Origin: Halothece sp964463655
GTDB lineage: Bacteria; Cyanobacteriota; Cyanobacteriia; Cyanobacteriales; Rubidibacteraceae
DNA length: 59,813 nt
Direction of reading: 5' to 3'
Assembly (NCBI GenBank): GCA_964463655.1
Contig: CAYXDG010000012.1
Location: 1-59,813, forward strand
Shown: positions 40,664 to 49,213 of the stretch, in pieces
Position numbering within the stretch: the stretch's first letter is position 1
Layout: the number at the start of each line of letters is the position of its first letter
Position numbers and translations under genes: made by a program
The notes under the pieces: model-generated
The model's input: the letters and a program-made list of their open reading frames with translations, nothing else
Told to the model about the DNA's origin: nothing
The model's database searches: none

Positions 40664-41440
40664 CTAGAATTGACGACGGGAGAAGATCAGCGTTGCGATC
40701 GCTAGGAGTAGAATGGTATAAGTGATTCCATAGAGAGCGTTACTCAATAACTCGCTGGTGCTGGGAAGTAAGCCATACACAGCTTCATTACGAAGGTTGA
40801 GACGAGATAAGTCTGGTAGGATGACATAGAGGGCATTGGTGAGAGCTTTAACACTTGCATTCTCGCTGAGGTTTCCTAGTTCTAGTAAGTCACGACTGAA
40901 GTTTCCTGCCAGGTACACACCAAAGGAAAGCAGGGTCGCTAGGATAGAACTGGTAAACACGCCAAATAATAGTGCTACTGCAACCAGTAGGGATAGTTCG
41001 ATCATGAGATAAACTAGGGAAATAGCGATCGCGCCTACTGGGTAATCGATACCATCAAAACTCAGTAAGCCAAACCCAATCACTGTCATGACCGCTACTA
41101 ATACGACTAAGACAGCGGTTAAACCAAGATGCTTCCCAATCATTAATTCAGCACGGGTAATGGGTTTCGGAATCAAAACTAAAACGGTGCGCTTTTCAAT
41201 CTCTTTGTTAATCAAACCTGTCCCCACAAAAATTGCAACCACAGCACTGATTAAACCAATTCCTCCGATGCTAAGGTCAAGGAGAATCTTTTCATCAGGA
41301 CCTGCGGAAACTTGAGGCAGTAAACGCAGTGCGATGACCATTAGTAAGACGAAGAAGCCAATAAAATACAAAATTCGATCGCGGATCACTTCTCGAAAGC
41401 CATTAGCAGCGATCGCACCCACTCGACTTTGAATCATCAT
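40664..41440 (-). CDS. ABC-2 type transporter permease
   Basis: 258 residues with six hydrophobic segments (RILYFIGFFVLLMVIALRLL, GIGLISAVVAIFVGTGLINK, LTAVLVVLVAVMTVIGFGLL, VYLMIELSLLVAVALLFGVF, ILATLLSFGVYLAGNF and the C-terminal TYTILLLAIATLIF). The first cytoplasmic loop contains EIEKRTVLVLIPKPITRAEL, typical of ABC-2 permeases (EKRxxTxxxLxxPxxR). No ATPase subunit gene is adjacent; the substrate is unknown. It lies upstream of larE and may be co-transcribed with it. Confidence 0.82.
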   Translation of the reverse strand: MMIQSRVGAIAANGFREVIRDRILYFIGFFVLLMVIALRLLPQVSAGPDEKILLDLSIGGIGLISAVVAIFVGTGLINKEIEKRTVLVLIPKPITRAELMIGKHLGLTAVLVVLVAVMTVIGFGLLSFDGIDYPVGAIAISLVYLMIELSLLVAVALLFGVFTSSILATLLSFGVYLAGNFSRDLLELGNLSENASVKALTNALYVILPDLSRLNLRNEAVYGLLPSTSELLSNALYGITYTILLLAIATLIFSRRQF

Positions 41441-41516
41441 TCCCTTAACATTTGACTGATTTCTGTTTTAGTCTTCAGTTTAGCAAAATTGTTTTTTGGA
41501 AAACGGGAATCGTTGA

Positions 41517-41622
41517 TATAGCAGTACACAATTAGGTTAGGACGTTTAATGTGGCTGGGAGTGCGACCGTCTCGGTCGCTACTATTCTCCAGAATGTCCC
41601 AAACAAAACCTGTAGCGCTATA
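41517..41622. repeat. Palindromic MITE-like element, copy C (106 bp)
   Basis: Ends TATAGCAGTAC (41517-41527) and GTAGCGCTATA (41612-41622). The centre GCGACCG-TCT-CGGTCGC is palindromic, with the loop being the reverse complement of that in copy A. It lies in the divergent intergenic region between the ABC permease and the primase-helicase gene. Confidence 0.75.
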
Positions 41623-41625
41623 GAG

Positions 41626-41653
41626 GTAGAAACGTTCCACGGAGCGTCTCTAC
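41626..41653. repeat. Hairpin repeat of the GTAGAGACGTTCC type
   Basis: GTAGAAACGTTCC and GGAGCGTCTCTAC flank a 2-base centre, three bases after MITE copy C. It is a degenerate copy of a dispersed cyanobacterial palindrome (GTAGAGACGTTCCATGGAACGTCTCTAC type). Confidence 0.6.
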
Positions 41654-41701
41654 ATTATTTTCGTTATAGTAGTTACCTCTGTTGTACGATTAATTTTCCT
41701 C

Positions 41702-44659
41702 ATGACTCCCTGGACTCCTTTTCAACCTCTCCCCAATGCCGAATACCTTGCCAAAGCCCTTTCTCAAATCCCTTCCCATTGGAGTCTGACTCCCCTGTGG
41801 GAAAAGCGCCCTTATCGCGAAGGATGGCAGAAAGAATCATTTATTCCTCATGCTGACATTGCACAGATTTTACAGCATGGAGAAGAACGCATGAGCAAAC
41901 GTACAGAAAAGCCCTATCATGCCTTTTGTTCTGGCTATGGCTTACGCTTAGGCGATGTTTCTGATGGCTTACTCGCCGTTGATATTGATGGTAGCAGTGC
42001 CGAAGATTTATTAACTGCTTTAGCCAAAACTCCCCTTCCTGAAACCGTCACTTGGACATCAGGAAAGTCTGGTCGTCGTCAACTCCTCTTTCAGATTCCA
42101 GAAGACGATCGAGAGTCGTTACAATCCTTTCGTCGTCAAACCTTGACGCAGTGGGAAGACTTAACCACTGATGCGGGAGAATTACTAGAGTTTCGCTATA
42201 ACCAACATCAATCAGTGCTTCCTCCCTCTTTTCATCAGGAAACAGGACAATATTATTGGCTAGCTTCACCCGATCAAATAAAAGTCGCGATCGCACCCAA
42301 ATGGCTCTGTGATTTTATCCTCAGACAAAATCAACCACAAGCCAAACCCCCTAGAAAATCGTTCTCGCGTATACGTGCAATTTCCAGTGGAGATAAGGAG
42401 AATGATCCGTTAAGTTCTCGTTTAGAAGCAGCGCTTGATCGCCTGAGTGTTGAACAAATTTATCACTGGTCTGGGCATCAGTTTCAGGAAAGAGGAGAAA
42501 CTTGGCGGGGTTATTGTCCTCGTCATCAGTCTCAAAGTGGGACAGCATTTACTTTAAATCCTCAGACAAAGGAATGGTATTGTTTTGGCTGTGAAGTGGG
42601 AGGTGCTGCAGTTCAATATCGCCATTTCTTACAAGGGGGAAATGGAATGCCTAGAGGAAAAGTGTTTAGTTCTTTAGTGGAAGCCTTAGCAACAGAAGCA
42701 GGGTTAGAAGAAGAAAGAAATGTTTCTGTTTCTCCTCATCCCCAAACCTATCAACCCACTGACATCATCAATCAAGAATACTTCCATTGGGAAACACCGC
42801 CAGAAAAAACAGTGCTGGCGGTGAAGTCTAGTTTAGGGAGTGGGAAAACCACATGGTTAGGAAAGGTTATCTCTGAGTTACAGACAGAAGGTTGGTTAGC
42901 TTTGGGACATCGTAACTCTTTGCTTTTACAATCTTGTGAACGCTGGGGCTTTATTCATTTACAAAGCGAACAAGCCTTTGATTTAATTAATCTTCCCAAC
43001 GCTCAGTTAGCGCTGTGTGTGGATAGCTTACATCATTTCTCACCAGAAGCCTTTGCTGGTAAAAATATTATCATCGATGAGGCGATCGCAGTCGTGACTC
43101 ATTTACTGATAGGAGAAACCTTACAACAGAAACGAGAGGAAATTTTGCAACGGTTTTCGGAAGCACTCCAACAAGCTAAACGAGTGTTTTGTTTAGATGC
43201 GATGCTGACAGATTGGTGTGTAGAGTATCTTCATACCTTAGCAGGGAACGATCGCCCTTTGATCAAAATCGAAAATCGTCATCAGGGAGAGTCTTTCCAG
43301 ATTAAGTTTCTCAAAAGCAGTCGGGATGAGAAAGGAAGAGAAAGAAACAGCGATCGATCTCCCTTATTAGAACAACTTTGGATATCTGATAAACCTGTTG
43401 TCTGTACGGATAGCCAACTCGAAGCAGAAGCGCTCGATCAACTCTTAGCAGAAACAGGGAAAGTAGGAATCAGGATTGATTCTAAAACCCTTTCTTCTCC
43501 TGAAATAAAAACCTTTCTCAAACATCCCAATGAATACATTCAAAGTCATCAACCAGACTATCTCATTTATACTCCTGCAGCAGAAGCGGGAATTGATATC
43601 AGTATCAGAGACTATTTCACGGATCAATTCTGTCTCTTTTTTGGAGTCTTACAAACCAATGCTCAACAACAGATGATCGCAAGAGTCCGCGATCCAAAAC
43701 TAACCCGTTGGTTATGGTGTTCTCGCTATGGACAAGTGAGGAATAACAGGACCATGTTTCAATTCCCGATCGCGCTTCTTGAGGTGATGCGATCGTTTAT
43801 TTTACAGACTGGAAACTCTCTTCTTGCTGGAGAAGATAGCACCGCACTCCGAGAAAAGTTTATCCAACAAGTCACCACTGTCTCCACACAAACCCATTAT
43901 CAAACCTTCTGTATCTTAAAAGCCATTCAAACTTATGAACAGTCTCATCTTTGGGAATGTTTATATCAGTCTTTAGTCAATAATGGTCAACAGGTAGAGT
44001 TAATCACCCTAACCACTTCTCCCTCAGCAACCCAACAAGAAAAGATAGCCAAACAAGCAGTCAAACTCAGCAATGCAGAAGCCATTTATCTGGGAGATTA
44101 TAAACAGGGAAAACCTGTCTTAGACCAACACAAGCAACTGAAGAAACAACTGCCGGGTATTGAACAAACTTCTGTGTGGAGTCCGCAGTTTGTGAAACGA
44201 GTTTGCTATGACGATCGCGCTTTCATTGGGAAACAAGAACGATTTTGGCTCATCCATCATCCTGAGATTGTTCAGAAATTCATGCAGCCTGTTTTATCAT
44301 CTCAACTAGAAATCTATCAAGACTGGTCAATGATTCAAAGTTTAATCGCCCTCAATCTTACCCAATACTTAAGCCTAGAAAAAACATGGACAAACCACGC
44401 TCCCGACTTAAAACAACTCCAGCAAAAAAACGATCGCTTATCTCCACAAACCGCCCTCAATCTCAGTTTTTCTTCTCAACAACCCATTCCTTTCTTCCGT
44501 CAACTCTTGTCTTTCATTGGCGTTAAATTAGTCAGTAAAGAAGGAAACTATCAAATTAATGCTGCTGCATGGTACGATCGCGATCGTCTCGCCATTCTCA
44601 CCTGTTTAGACCGACGCTTTCGTTACCATAGCGGACTTCCCTTGTCAAGTTTGTATTAG
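41702..44659 (+). CDS. PrimPol - CHC2 zinc finger - helicase protein (CyRepA1-like replication protein)
   Basis: 985 residues. N-terminal primase-polymerase domain (about 15-210): Asp-x-Asp at 94-96 in LLAVDIDG, SGKSGRRQLLFQI, LEFRYNQHQSVLPPSFHQET. A DnaG-type zinc finger follows with Cys272, His275, Cys294 and Cys297 (GYCPRH...WYCFGC). Then a helicase: Walker A SSLGSGKTTW (379-383 GSGKT), Walker B IIIDEAI (459-462), IYTPAAEAGIDIS and QQQMIARVRD (SF2-like motif VI). The order matches the CyRepA1 type of cyanobacterial plasmid replication protein, yet neighbours here are chromosomal. The His expected after the Prim-Pol GxR motif is Gln. No partner gene is adjacent. Confidence 0.8.
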   Translation: MTPWTPFQPLPNAEYLAKALSQIPSHWSLTPLWEKRPYREGWQKESFIPHADIAQILQHGEERMSKRTEKPYHAFCSGYGLRLGDVSDGLLAVDIDGSSAEDLLTALAKTPLPETVTWTSGKSGRRQLLFQIPEDDRESLQSFRRQTLTQWEDLTTDAGELLEFRYNQHQSVLPPSFHQETGQYYWLASPDQIKVAIAPKWLCDFILRQNQPQAKPPRKSFSRIRAISSGDKENDPLSSRLEAALDRLSVEQIYHWSGHQFQERGETWRGYCPRHQSQSGTAFTLNPQTKEWYCFGCEVGGAAVQYRHFLQGGNGMPRGKVFSSLVEALATEAGLEEERNVSVSPHPQTYQPTDIINQEYFHWETPPEKTVLAVKSSLGSGKTTWLGKVISELQTEGWLALGHRNSLLLQSCERWGFIHLQSEQAFDLINLPNAQLALCVDSLHHFSPEAFAGKNIIIDEAIAVVTHLLIGETLQQKREEILQRFSEALQQAKRVFCLDAMLTDWCVEYLHTLAGNDRPLIKIENRHQGESFQIKFLKSSRDEKGRERNSDRSPLLEQLWISDKPVVCTDSQLEAEALDQLLAETGKVGIRIDSKTLSSPEIKTFLKHPNEYIQSHQPDYLIYTPAAEAGIDISIRDYFTDQFCLFFGVLQTNAQQQMIARVRDPKLTRWLWCSRYGQVRNNRTMFQFPIALLEVMRSFILQTGNSLLAGEDSTALREKFIQQVTTVSTQTHYQTFCILKAIQTYEQSHLWECLYQSLVNNGQQVELITLTTSPSATQQEKIAKQAVKLSNAEAIYLGDYKQGKPVLDQHKQLKKQLPGIEQTSVWSPQFVKRVCYDDRAFIGKQERFWLIHHPEIVQKFMQPVLSSQLEIYQDWSMIQSLIALNLTQYLSLEKTWTNHAPDLKQLQQKNDRLSPQTALNLSFSSQQPIPFFRQLLSFIGVKLVSKEGNYQINAAAWYDRDRLAILTCLDRRFRYHSGLPLSSLY

Positions 44660-45061
44660 GAAAACTAATAATGAATCAGTGTCTGATGAGAAGATTCTAT
44701 AGAAAAGCTGTCTTTACAATCCTTAACCAAGAAGAAAACCGAAAAAATCTTGACGAAATTAAAGGCTTTCAGGTATGATGGTGAAAACAAAAATCCAAAG
44801 GGAATTTCTATCTCAAAGTTAATAAAAGAGGAAGAAACTTTCAAGACTGCGTTGTCAGCCTCAGAAATTTGTTAGGTTTTTGGGATCAAAGTCGTATGTA
44901 TTTTGATTGCAGTTTAATAACTTTTGTGAAGAGGGGTTGACAAGAAAGCGATGATGAAGGATTTCTCATCAAAATGATTGCATAGTAAAGAGAGAATAGC
45001 AAGGCAAGCTCTTGAATCCATTGGTCAACCTTGAAAAAACAAGATAGGTGTTATCCGTGAC
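44660..45061. other. Intergenic region upstream of ntcA
   Basis: 402 bp without a gene. It has a promoter-like pair at 44750-44779 and another TTGACA at 44937-44942 with no good -10. I do not see a consensus GTA-N8-TAC NtcA box, so autoregulation is not supported by eye. Confidence 0.55.
44750..44779 (+). promoter_or_regulatory. Promoter-like TTGACG-N18-TATGAT upstream of ntcA
   Basis: TTGACG (44750-44755) and TATGAT (44774-44779) with an 18-bp spacer give a start near 44786 and a leader of about 275 bases to ntcA. The spacing is at the long end of normal. Confidence 0.4.
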
Positions 45062-45739
45062 ATGAATGTATCTACGACCCAAGAAACATCCCTAGAAGAA
45101 GTATTTCGTCAAATTGGTGCTGGTGGCATCCCACCAGTGGTAGAAACCTTTGATCGAGGGAAAACCATCTTTTTTCCTGGCGATCCGGCCGAGCGAGTGT
45201 ATTTTCTGCTGAGTGGGGCAGTGAAGCTCTCTCGGGTCTATGAGACAGGAGAAGAGATTACAGTGGCTCTGCTGCGAGAAAATAGTGTCTTTGGGGTGTT
45301 ATCCTTAATTACGGGTCAACATTCTGATCGGTTTTACCATGCAGTGGCTTTTACACCTGTAGAGATTTTATCGGCTCCGATCGAGCAAGCAGAAATTGCC
45401 TTTCGGGAGAACGCTCAACTAACGCGACTGATGCTCAAAGGATTGTCCTCGCGGATTTTACAAACGGAGATGATGATTGAAACTCTTGCCCATCGGGATA
45501 TGGGGTCGCGCTTGGTGAGCTTTTTATTGATTCTCTGTCGAGATTTTGGACAACCGGCCGAGCAAGGGATTCAAATTGACTTAAAATTATCCCATCAGGC
45601 GATCGCAGAAGCCATTGGATCAACTCGCGTGACAGTCACCCGTTTATTAGGAGAATTGCGAGAAGAAAACATGATTTCTATTCATAAGAAAAAGATTACC
45701 GTTCATAATCCAGTGGTACTCAGTCAACAATTTTCATAG
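45062..45739 (+). CDS. ntcA: Global nitrogen regulator NtcA
   Basis: A CRP-family regulator that senses 2-oxoglutarate with PipX and activates nitrogen assimilation genes. 225 residues. GGIPPVVETFDRGKTIFFPG, DPAERVYFLLSGAVKLSRVY, EEITVALLRENSVFGVLSLI and ITGQHSDRFYHAVAFTPVEI are the NtcA effector domain, and LSHQAIAEAIGSTRVTVTRL is the HTH reading GTA-N8-TAC sites. The sequence is nearly canonical. Three genes follow at 12-42-bp spacing. cobA/sirB (siroheme) elsewhere in the window support nitrite reduction. Confidence 0.97.
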   Translation: MNVSTTQETSLEEVFRQIGAGGIPPVVETFDRGKTIFFPGDPAERVYFLLSGAVKLSRVYETGEEITVALLRENSVFGVLSLITGQHSDRFYHAVAFTPVEILSAPIEQAEIAFRENAQLTRLMLKGLSSRILQTEMMIETLAHRDMGSRLVSFLLILCRDFGQPAEQGIQIDLKLSHQAIAEAIGSTRVTVTRLLGELREENMISIHKKKITVHNPVVLSQQFS

Positions 45740-45751
45740 GGTTTTCCCACC

Positions 45752-47116
45752 ATGATGACCAGTGCGCTTGTTTTGATTGCAGCAATTTTACTGCTGGGGG
45801 GTTTACTAGCTGCATTGGGAGATTACTTAGGAACAAAAGTTGGAAAAGCTCGCTTACGAATTTTTAATTTACGTCCCCGTCAAACTGCAACTGTCGTAAC
45901 TATTTTTACGGGAACTTTAATTGCGACGACCACGCTAGGAATTTTATTTGCAACGAGCGAATCTTTACGCAAAGGAATCTTTCGCTTAGATGAATATCTG
46001 AATCGGTTGCAAGAAGCGCGTAAAGACTTAGCGAAGGCAGTTCAAGAGCGAGAAGTGATTGAAGAAGAATTAGCATTAGCGCAACAACGCTTAGACCAAG
46101 TTAATGGGAAATTGCAGTCAACGGAACAAGAATTAAAACAGTTAGAAGAACAATTATCATCTTTGAAAGAGGAGCGCCAACAACTGTTAGTAGAACGTCA
46201 AAAATTAGAACAGCAAATTTTAGAAAAAGACCAAGAGTTAGCAAAGCAAAAACAAGAACTTCAAGCCACAGAAAAACGCATCGAAACCTTAGAACAACAG
46301 AGAAATGAATTGCAGAATGAAATCAAAAAACAGGATAAAAAAATTGTCAGACTCGATGCAACAATTAAAGAACGTGATGAAGTTTTGCAATCGCGGGAAC
46401 AAAAAGTTAAATCCTTAGAAGAGAAAATTCTTGAATCCCAAAAGCAAATTCAAGCACTCGAACAATATTATGACAATTATCAAGCTCTCAGACAAGGAAA
46501 TGTTGCTCTCGCAAAAGGAGAAGTCTTATCCTTTGCTGTGGTTGAGGTTAAAGATCCAAATCAAACCGAGGAGATCATTAAACAAATACTTCAACAAGCC
46601 AATTATAATGCAGTGAAAGCGACCCAACCTGGGGATACTAACTTTAATCAACAGATTATCGCCATTCAACAATCTCAAATTAAACGGCTTCGAGAAACTT
46701 TGCGAACAGGAGAAGAGTATGTGGTTCAAATTGTGACAGCCGGAAATTACTTAATTGGTGAAAAAAGGATTAATGTCTTTGCTGATGTTGTTCGCAATCA
46801 AAGAGTGTTTTTAAGAGGAGAAATGGTCGCATCTTTATCCTTAACCCCTGAAGAAGTCCAAGGAGGAGAATTATCAGAACGAGTTGATTTATTATTAGCA
46901 GCATCGCGTTTTCGAGCGCGTCGCGCTGGTGTGGTGGGAAATATCGTTGTGGGAAAGAGTCGAGTAGAAGTGATTCAATTCCTACAAGAGGTAGCTAATT
47001 TAAGTCAGCCTTATGATCATATTAGCGCGATCGCAGCGCAAACCACTTACACTTCGGGTCCGTTGGAATTACAATTAAAAATAATGCAAAAAGAAACCGT
47101 CATTTTAAGTAACTAA
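45752..47116 (+). CDS. DUF3084 coiled-coil membrane protein
   Basis: 454 residues. Two N-terminal helices (ALVLIAAILLLGGLLAALGD, VVTIFTGTLIATTTLGILFA), then a coiled coil of about 150 residues rich in Glu, Gln and Lys, then a C-terminal globular domain (LSFAVVEVKDPNQTEEIIKQ, VVQIVTAGNYLIGEKRINVF, FRARRAGVVGNIVVGKSRVE). This is the DUF3084 family of cyanobacteria; the function is not established. It lies 12 bp after ntcA and 12 bp before the YqgF-like gene, so is likely in the same operon. Confidence 0.85.
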   Translation: MMTSALVLIAAILLLGGLLAALGDYLGTKVGKARLRIFNLRPRQTATVVTIFTGTLIATTTLGILFATSESLRKGIFRLDEYLNRLQEARKDLAKAVQEREVIEEELALAQQRLDQVNGKLQSTEQELKQLEEQLSSLKEERQQLLVERQKLEQQILEKDQELAKQKQELQATEKRIETLEQQRNELQNEIKKQDKKIVRLDATIKERDEVLQSREQKVKSLEEKILESQKQIQALEQYYDNYQALRQGNVALAKGEVLSFAVVEVKDPNQTEEIIKQILQQANYNAVKATQPGDTNFNQQIIAIQQSQIKRLRETLRTGEEYVVQIVTAGNYLIGEKRINVFADVVRNQRVFLRGEMVASLSLTPEEVQGGELSERVDLLLAASRFRARRAGVVGNIVVGKSRVEVIQFLQEVANLSQPYDHISAIAAQTTYTSGPLELQLKIMQKETVILSN

Positions 47117-47128
47117 TTATTATCAAAG

Positions 47129-47515
47129 ATGATTATCGGATTCGACCCAGGACGGGATAAATGTGGTTTAGCGTTGGTAGAAATGACAGGAAACATTCTT
47201 CAACATGAAGTGGTTACATCAGAGCAAGTGATGACAACAATAAAATCGTGGTTGAGTGAGTATAAAGTGAAGCAAATTGTGATGGGAAATCAGACCACTT
47301 CTCAACAGTGGCGAGAGAAATTAAATGTCTATTTTTCGGAGATTCCCATTAAGATGGTGGATGAGCGGAACACAACATTAGAAGCACGTGATCGCTACTG
47401 GACATACTATCCTCCCAATTGGTTGATGCGACTGATTCCGAAAGGAATGAGAATTCCGCCACGACCCATCGATGATATTGTTGCGATTTTATTAGTGGAA
47501 CGTTCGAGAGAATAA
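47129..47515 (+). CDS. RNase H-fold YqgF/RuvX-like protein
   Basis: 128 residues. MIIGFDPGRDKCGLALVEMT is the first beta strand with the catalytic Asp; KQIVMGNQTTSQQWREKL, KMVDERNTTLEARDRYWTYY (Glu) and PRPIDDIVAILLVERSRE (Asp) supply the remaining acidic residues. The fold is that of YqgF Holliday-junction-resolvase-like/pre-16S rRNA nucleases, but the sequence is shorter and diverged from the canonical RuvX. Between DUF3084 and DUF4126 genes. Confidence 0.75.
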   Translation: MIIGFDPGRDKCGLALVEMTGNILQHEVVTSEQVMTTIKSWLSEYKVKQIVMGNQTTSQQWREKLNVYFSEIPIKMVDERNTTLEARDRYWTYYPPNWLMRLIPKGMRIPPRPIDDIVAILLVERSRE

Positions 47516-47557
47516 GACCCTGAAAGAACCAGATAACTAACCTTATTATCAAAAATC

Positions 47558-48127
47558 ATGCTGACAAGTATCTTAGCAATCGTTGCGATTTCAGCAGCAG
47601 CAGGAATGCGAATCGCGCTTCCTCTACTTATTATTAGTTTGATGGACAATCAAAGTTTCTGGTCAAATATTCCTCTCCTGAGTCAGATTCATCCCCAAGT
47701 AATTTTAACGATTTTAATTAGTTGGTCTTTATTTGAGTTATTTGGCTCAAAACAGTTACTGGGACAAAGAACCTTACAAATCATTCAATTAATTTTTAGC
47801 CCAATCGTGGGTTTCCTGTTAGCCGTCGCAGTGGGCAAATTTTCTGATTATGAAAACGCACAACTTTGGTTAGTTGGAATCAGTGGGGGACTACTAGCTC
47901 TACTTTTACAATTGGTACAGATTGGCTGGTTTTTTCGCCTAAGAGGAACGCCAACTTGGATCGCATTTAGTAAAGATATTCTATCAATTTTGCTGGTTTT
48001 ATATGCCTTTAATGCACCGCAAGAAGGAGGATTAATCGCTTTAATGTTACTCTGGCTGGCAATTCGCAGTTCTAGTGAATGGAAGAAATGGAAGGACAAC
48101 TCACTGAAAAATTCTCAAGAAACTTAA
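47558..48127 (+). CDS. DUF4126 domain membrane protein
   Basis: 189 residues with about five hydrophobic segments: LTSILAIVAISAAAGMRIAL, VILTILISWSLFELFGSKQL, IIQLIFSPIVGFLLAVAVGK, LVGISGGLLALLLQLVQIGW and IALMLLWLAIRSS. The N-terminal Ala/Gly-rich AAAGMR pattern and the GSK-type loop fit DUF4126, a family of unknown role. Probably the last gene of the ntcA-linked unit, ending at a G/C hairpin. Confidence 0.8.
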   Translation: MLTSILAIVAISAAAGMRIALPLLIISLMDNQSFWSNIPLLSQIHPQVILTILISWSLFELFGSKQLLGQRTLQIIQLIFSPIVGFLLAVAVGKFSDYENAQLWLVGISGGLLALLLQLVQIGWFFRLRGTPTWIAFSKDILSILLVLYAFNAPQEGGLIALMLLWLAIRSSSEWKKWKDNSLKNSQET

Positions 48128-48128
48128 G

Positions 48129-48144
48129 CCCCCCTGTGAGGGGG
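48129..48144. terminator. CCCCC-TGTGA-GGGGG hairpin
   Basis: A five- to six-base C/G stem two bases after the DUF4126 stop, between convergent genes. It is followed by ACAAAATC with no T-run on the plus strand. Confidence 0.4.
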
Positions 48145-48169
48145 ACAAAATCAATCTTTTAAGATAATT

Positions 48170-49210
48170 CTAGACATACTTATACAGTGAACCACAGGCG
48201 ACACGCTTCCGTTGTGACGCATTTCGCCACACTTCAAACACAATGTCCTCTAGGTTTTCCCCATCAGCGAGTAACATTCGGGAGATCATGCTAATTTCGC
48301 CGAACGACCAAAACAGACCCGCTTCCAATAAATAAGGCTCTCCAGTGGCTTCATGGATGCGGAAATCAAACAGAGAGTAATCCCGACAGCCTAACGCGAT
48401 ATGGGCTTTTTTCGCCGCCTCTGCGATTTTTTCAGATAAGTCTGGGGTCAAGTCGGCGGGACATTGAGGCTTTGCCACAGGTTTTTCGGGCTGTTTTCCT
48501 GGTGTTCCATCCGCTTGTAAATCATATTTATCATGGACGGTGCGAATGGTGTGGTCTTTCGGGAAGATGTATTCAATCATTGATTTCGGAACAAATAACT
48601 CGCCCGATCGCTCAATGACTCCCACGCGAATTTCTCGTCCGGGGATGTAATCTTCGACGAGCAAAGTTTCATCAAATTCAAACCCTTTGTTGAGTGCTTC
48701 TGAGAGTTGGTCTTCACTTTTGACTAAAGTTAAACCTAAAGAATTATCTTCAGAATTAGGCTTCACAATAAAGGGAAATTTCATGGTTACAGTATCGCCC
48801 GATCGAATTTGTTGCGCTTTTGCTACTGTTACCCCCATTTCTCGAACAATGTTTCTGGTGTGTGCTTTATTCGTCGCTAATGCGGTACAGTGAGCAGGAG
48901 AACCAACAACAGGTAAACCTAATAAATCCTCAAAAAAAGCGCGAAAACTGGTCATTCCTGGAAAGCAAAATAAATGGGGAACAACCACATCAACTTCTGG
49001 TAATTCCGCGATCATTTGCTGTAGGGATAACTGAGGGGATAACTCATTTAAAGATAGACCCAGTTGCCAAAATCCTTTCGGATGGGCGATCGCGTAATAG
49101 TTTTTAACACCAGACGGTTGTAAAACTTTCCGCGCATAAATCATAGATAAATTATAATAAAACTCAGAAACATTTGAGCCTGCTAATTGTAGAACTCTGA
49201 GTGATGACAT
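48170..49210 (-). CDS. mysD: MysD, D-Ala-D-Ala ligase-like mycosporine ligase
   Basis: An ATP-grasp ligase that joins a second amino acid to mycosporine-glycine, forming an imino mycosporine such as shinorine or mycosporine-2-glycine. 346 residues. LPEVDVVVPHLFCFPGMTSF, GLPVVGSPAHCTALATNKAH (N-terminal domain), TMKFPFIVKPNSEDNSLGLT, ETLLVEDYIPGREIRVGVIE and LFDFRIHEATGEPYLLEAGL (metal-binding segment) are typical of MysD. It starts 3 bases after the mysC stop, so translation is probably coupled. Confidence 0.87.
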   Translation of the reverse strand: MSSLRVLQLAGSNVSEFYYNLSMIYARKVLQPSGVKNYYAIAHPKGFWQLGLSLNELSPQLSLQQMIAELPEVDVVVPHLFCFPGMTSFRAFFEDLLGLPVVGSPAHCTALATNKAHTRNIVREMGVTVAKAQQIRSGDTVTMKFPFIVKPNSEDNSLGLTLVKSEDQLSEALNKGFEFDETLLVEDYIPGREIRVGVIERSGELFVPKSMIEYIFPKDHTIRTVHDKYDLQADGTPGKQPEKPVAKPQCPADLTPDLSEKIAEAAKKAHIALGCRDYSLFDFRIHEATGEPYLLEAGLFWSFGEISMISRMLLADGENLEDIVFEVWRNASQRKRVACGSLYKYV

Positions 49211-49213
49211 GAC

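Noticed and set aside
44880..45061. NtcA-binding site for ntcA autoregulation
   Set aside because: I looked for GTA-N8-TAC and found only GTATGTATTTTGAT-type near misses.
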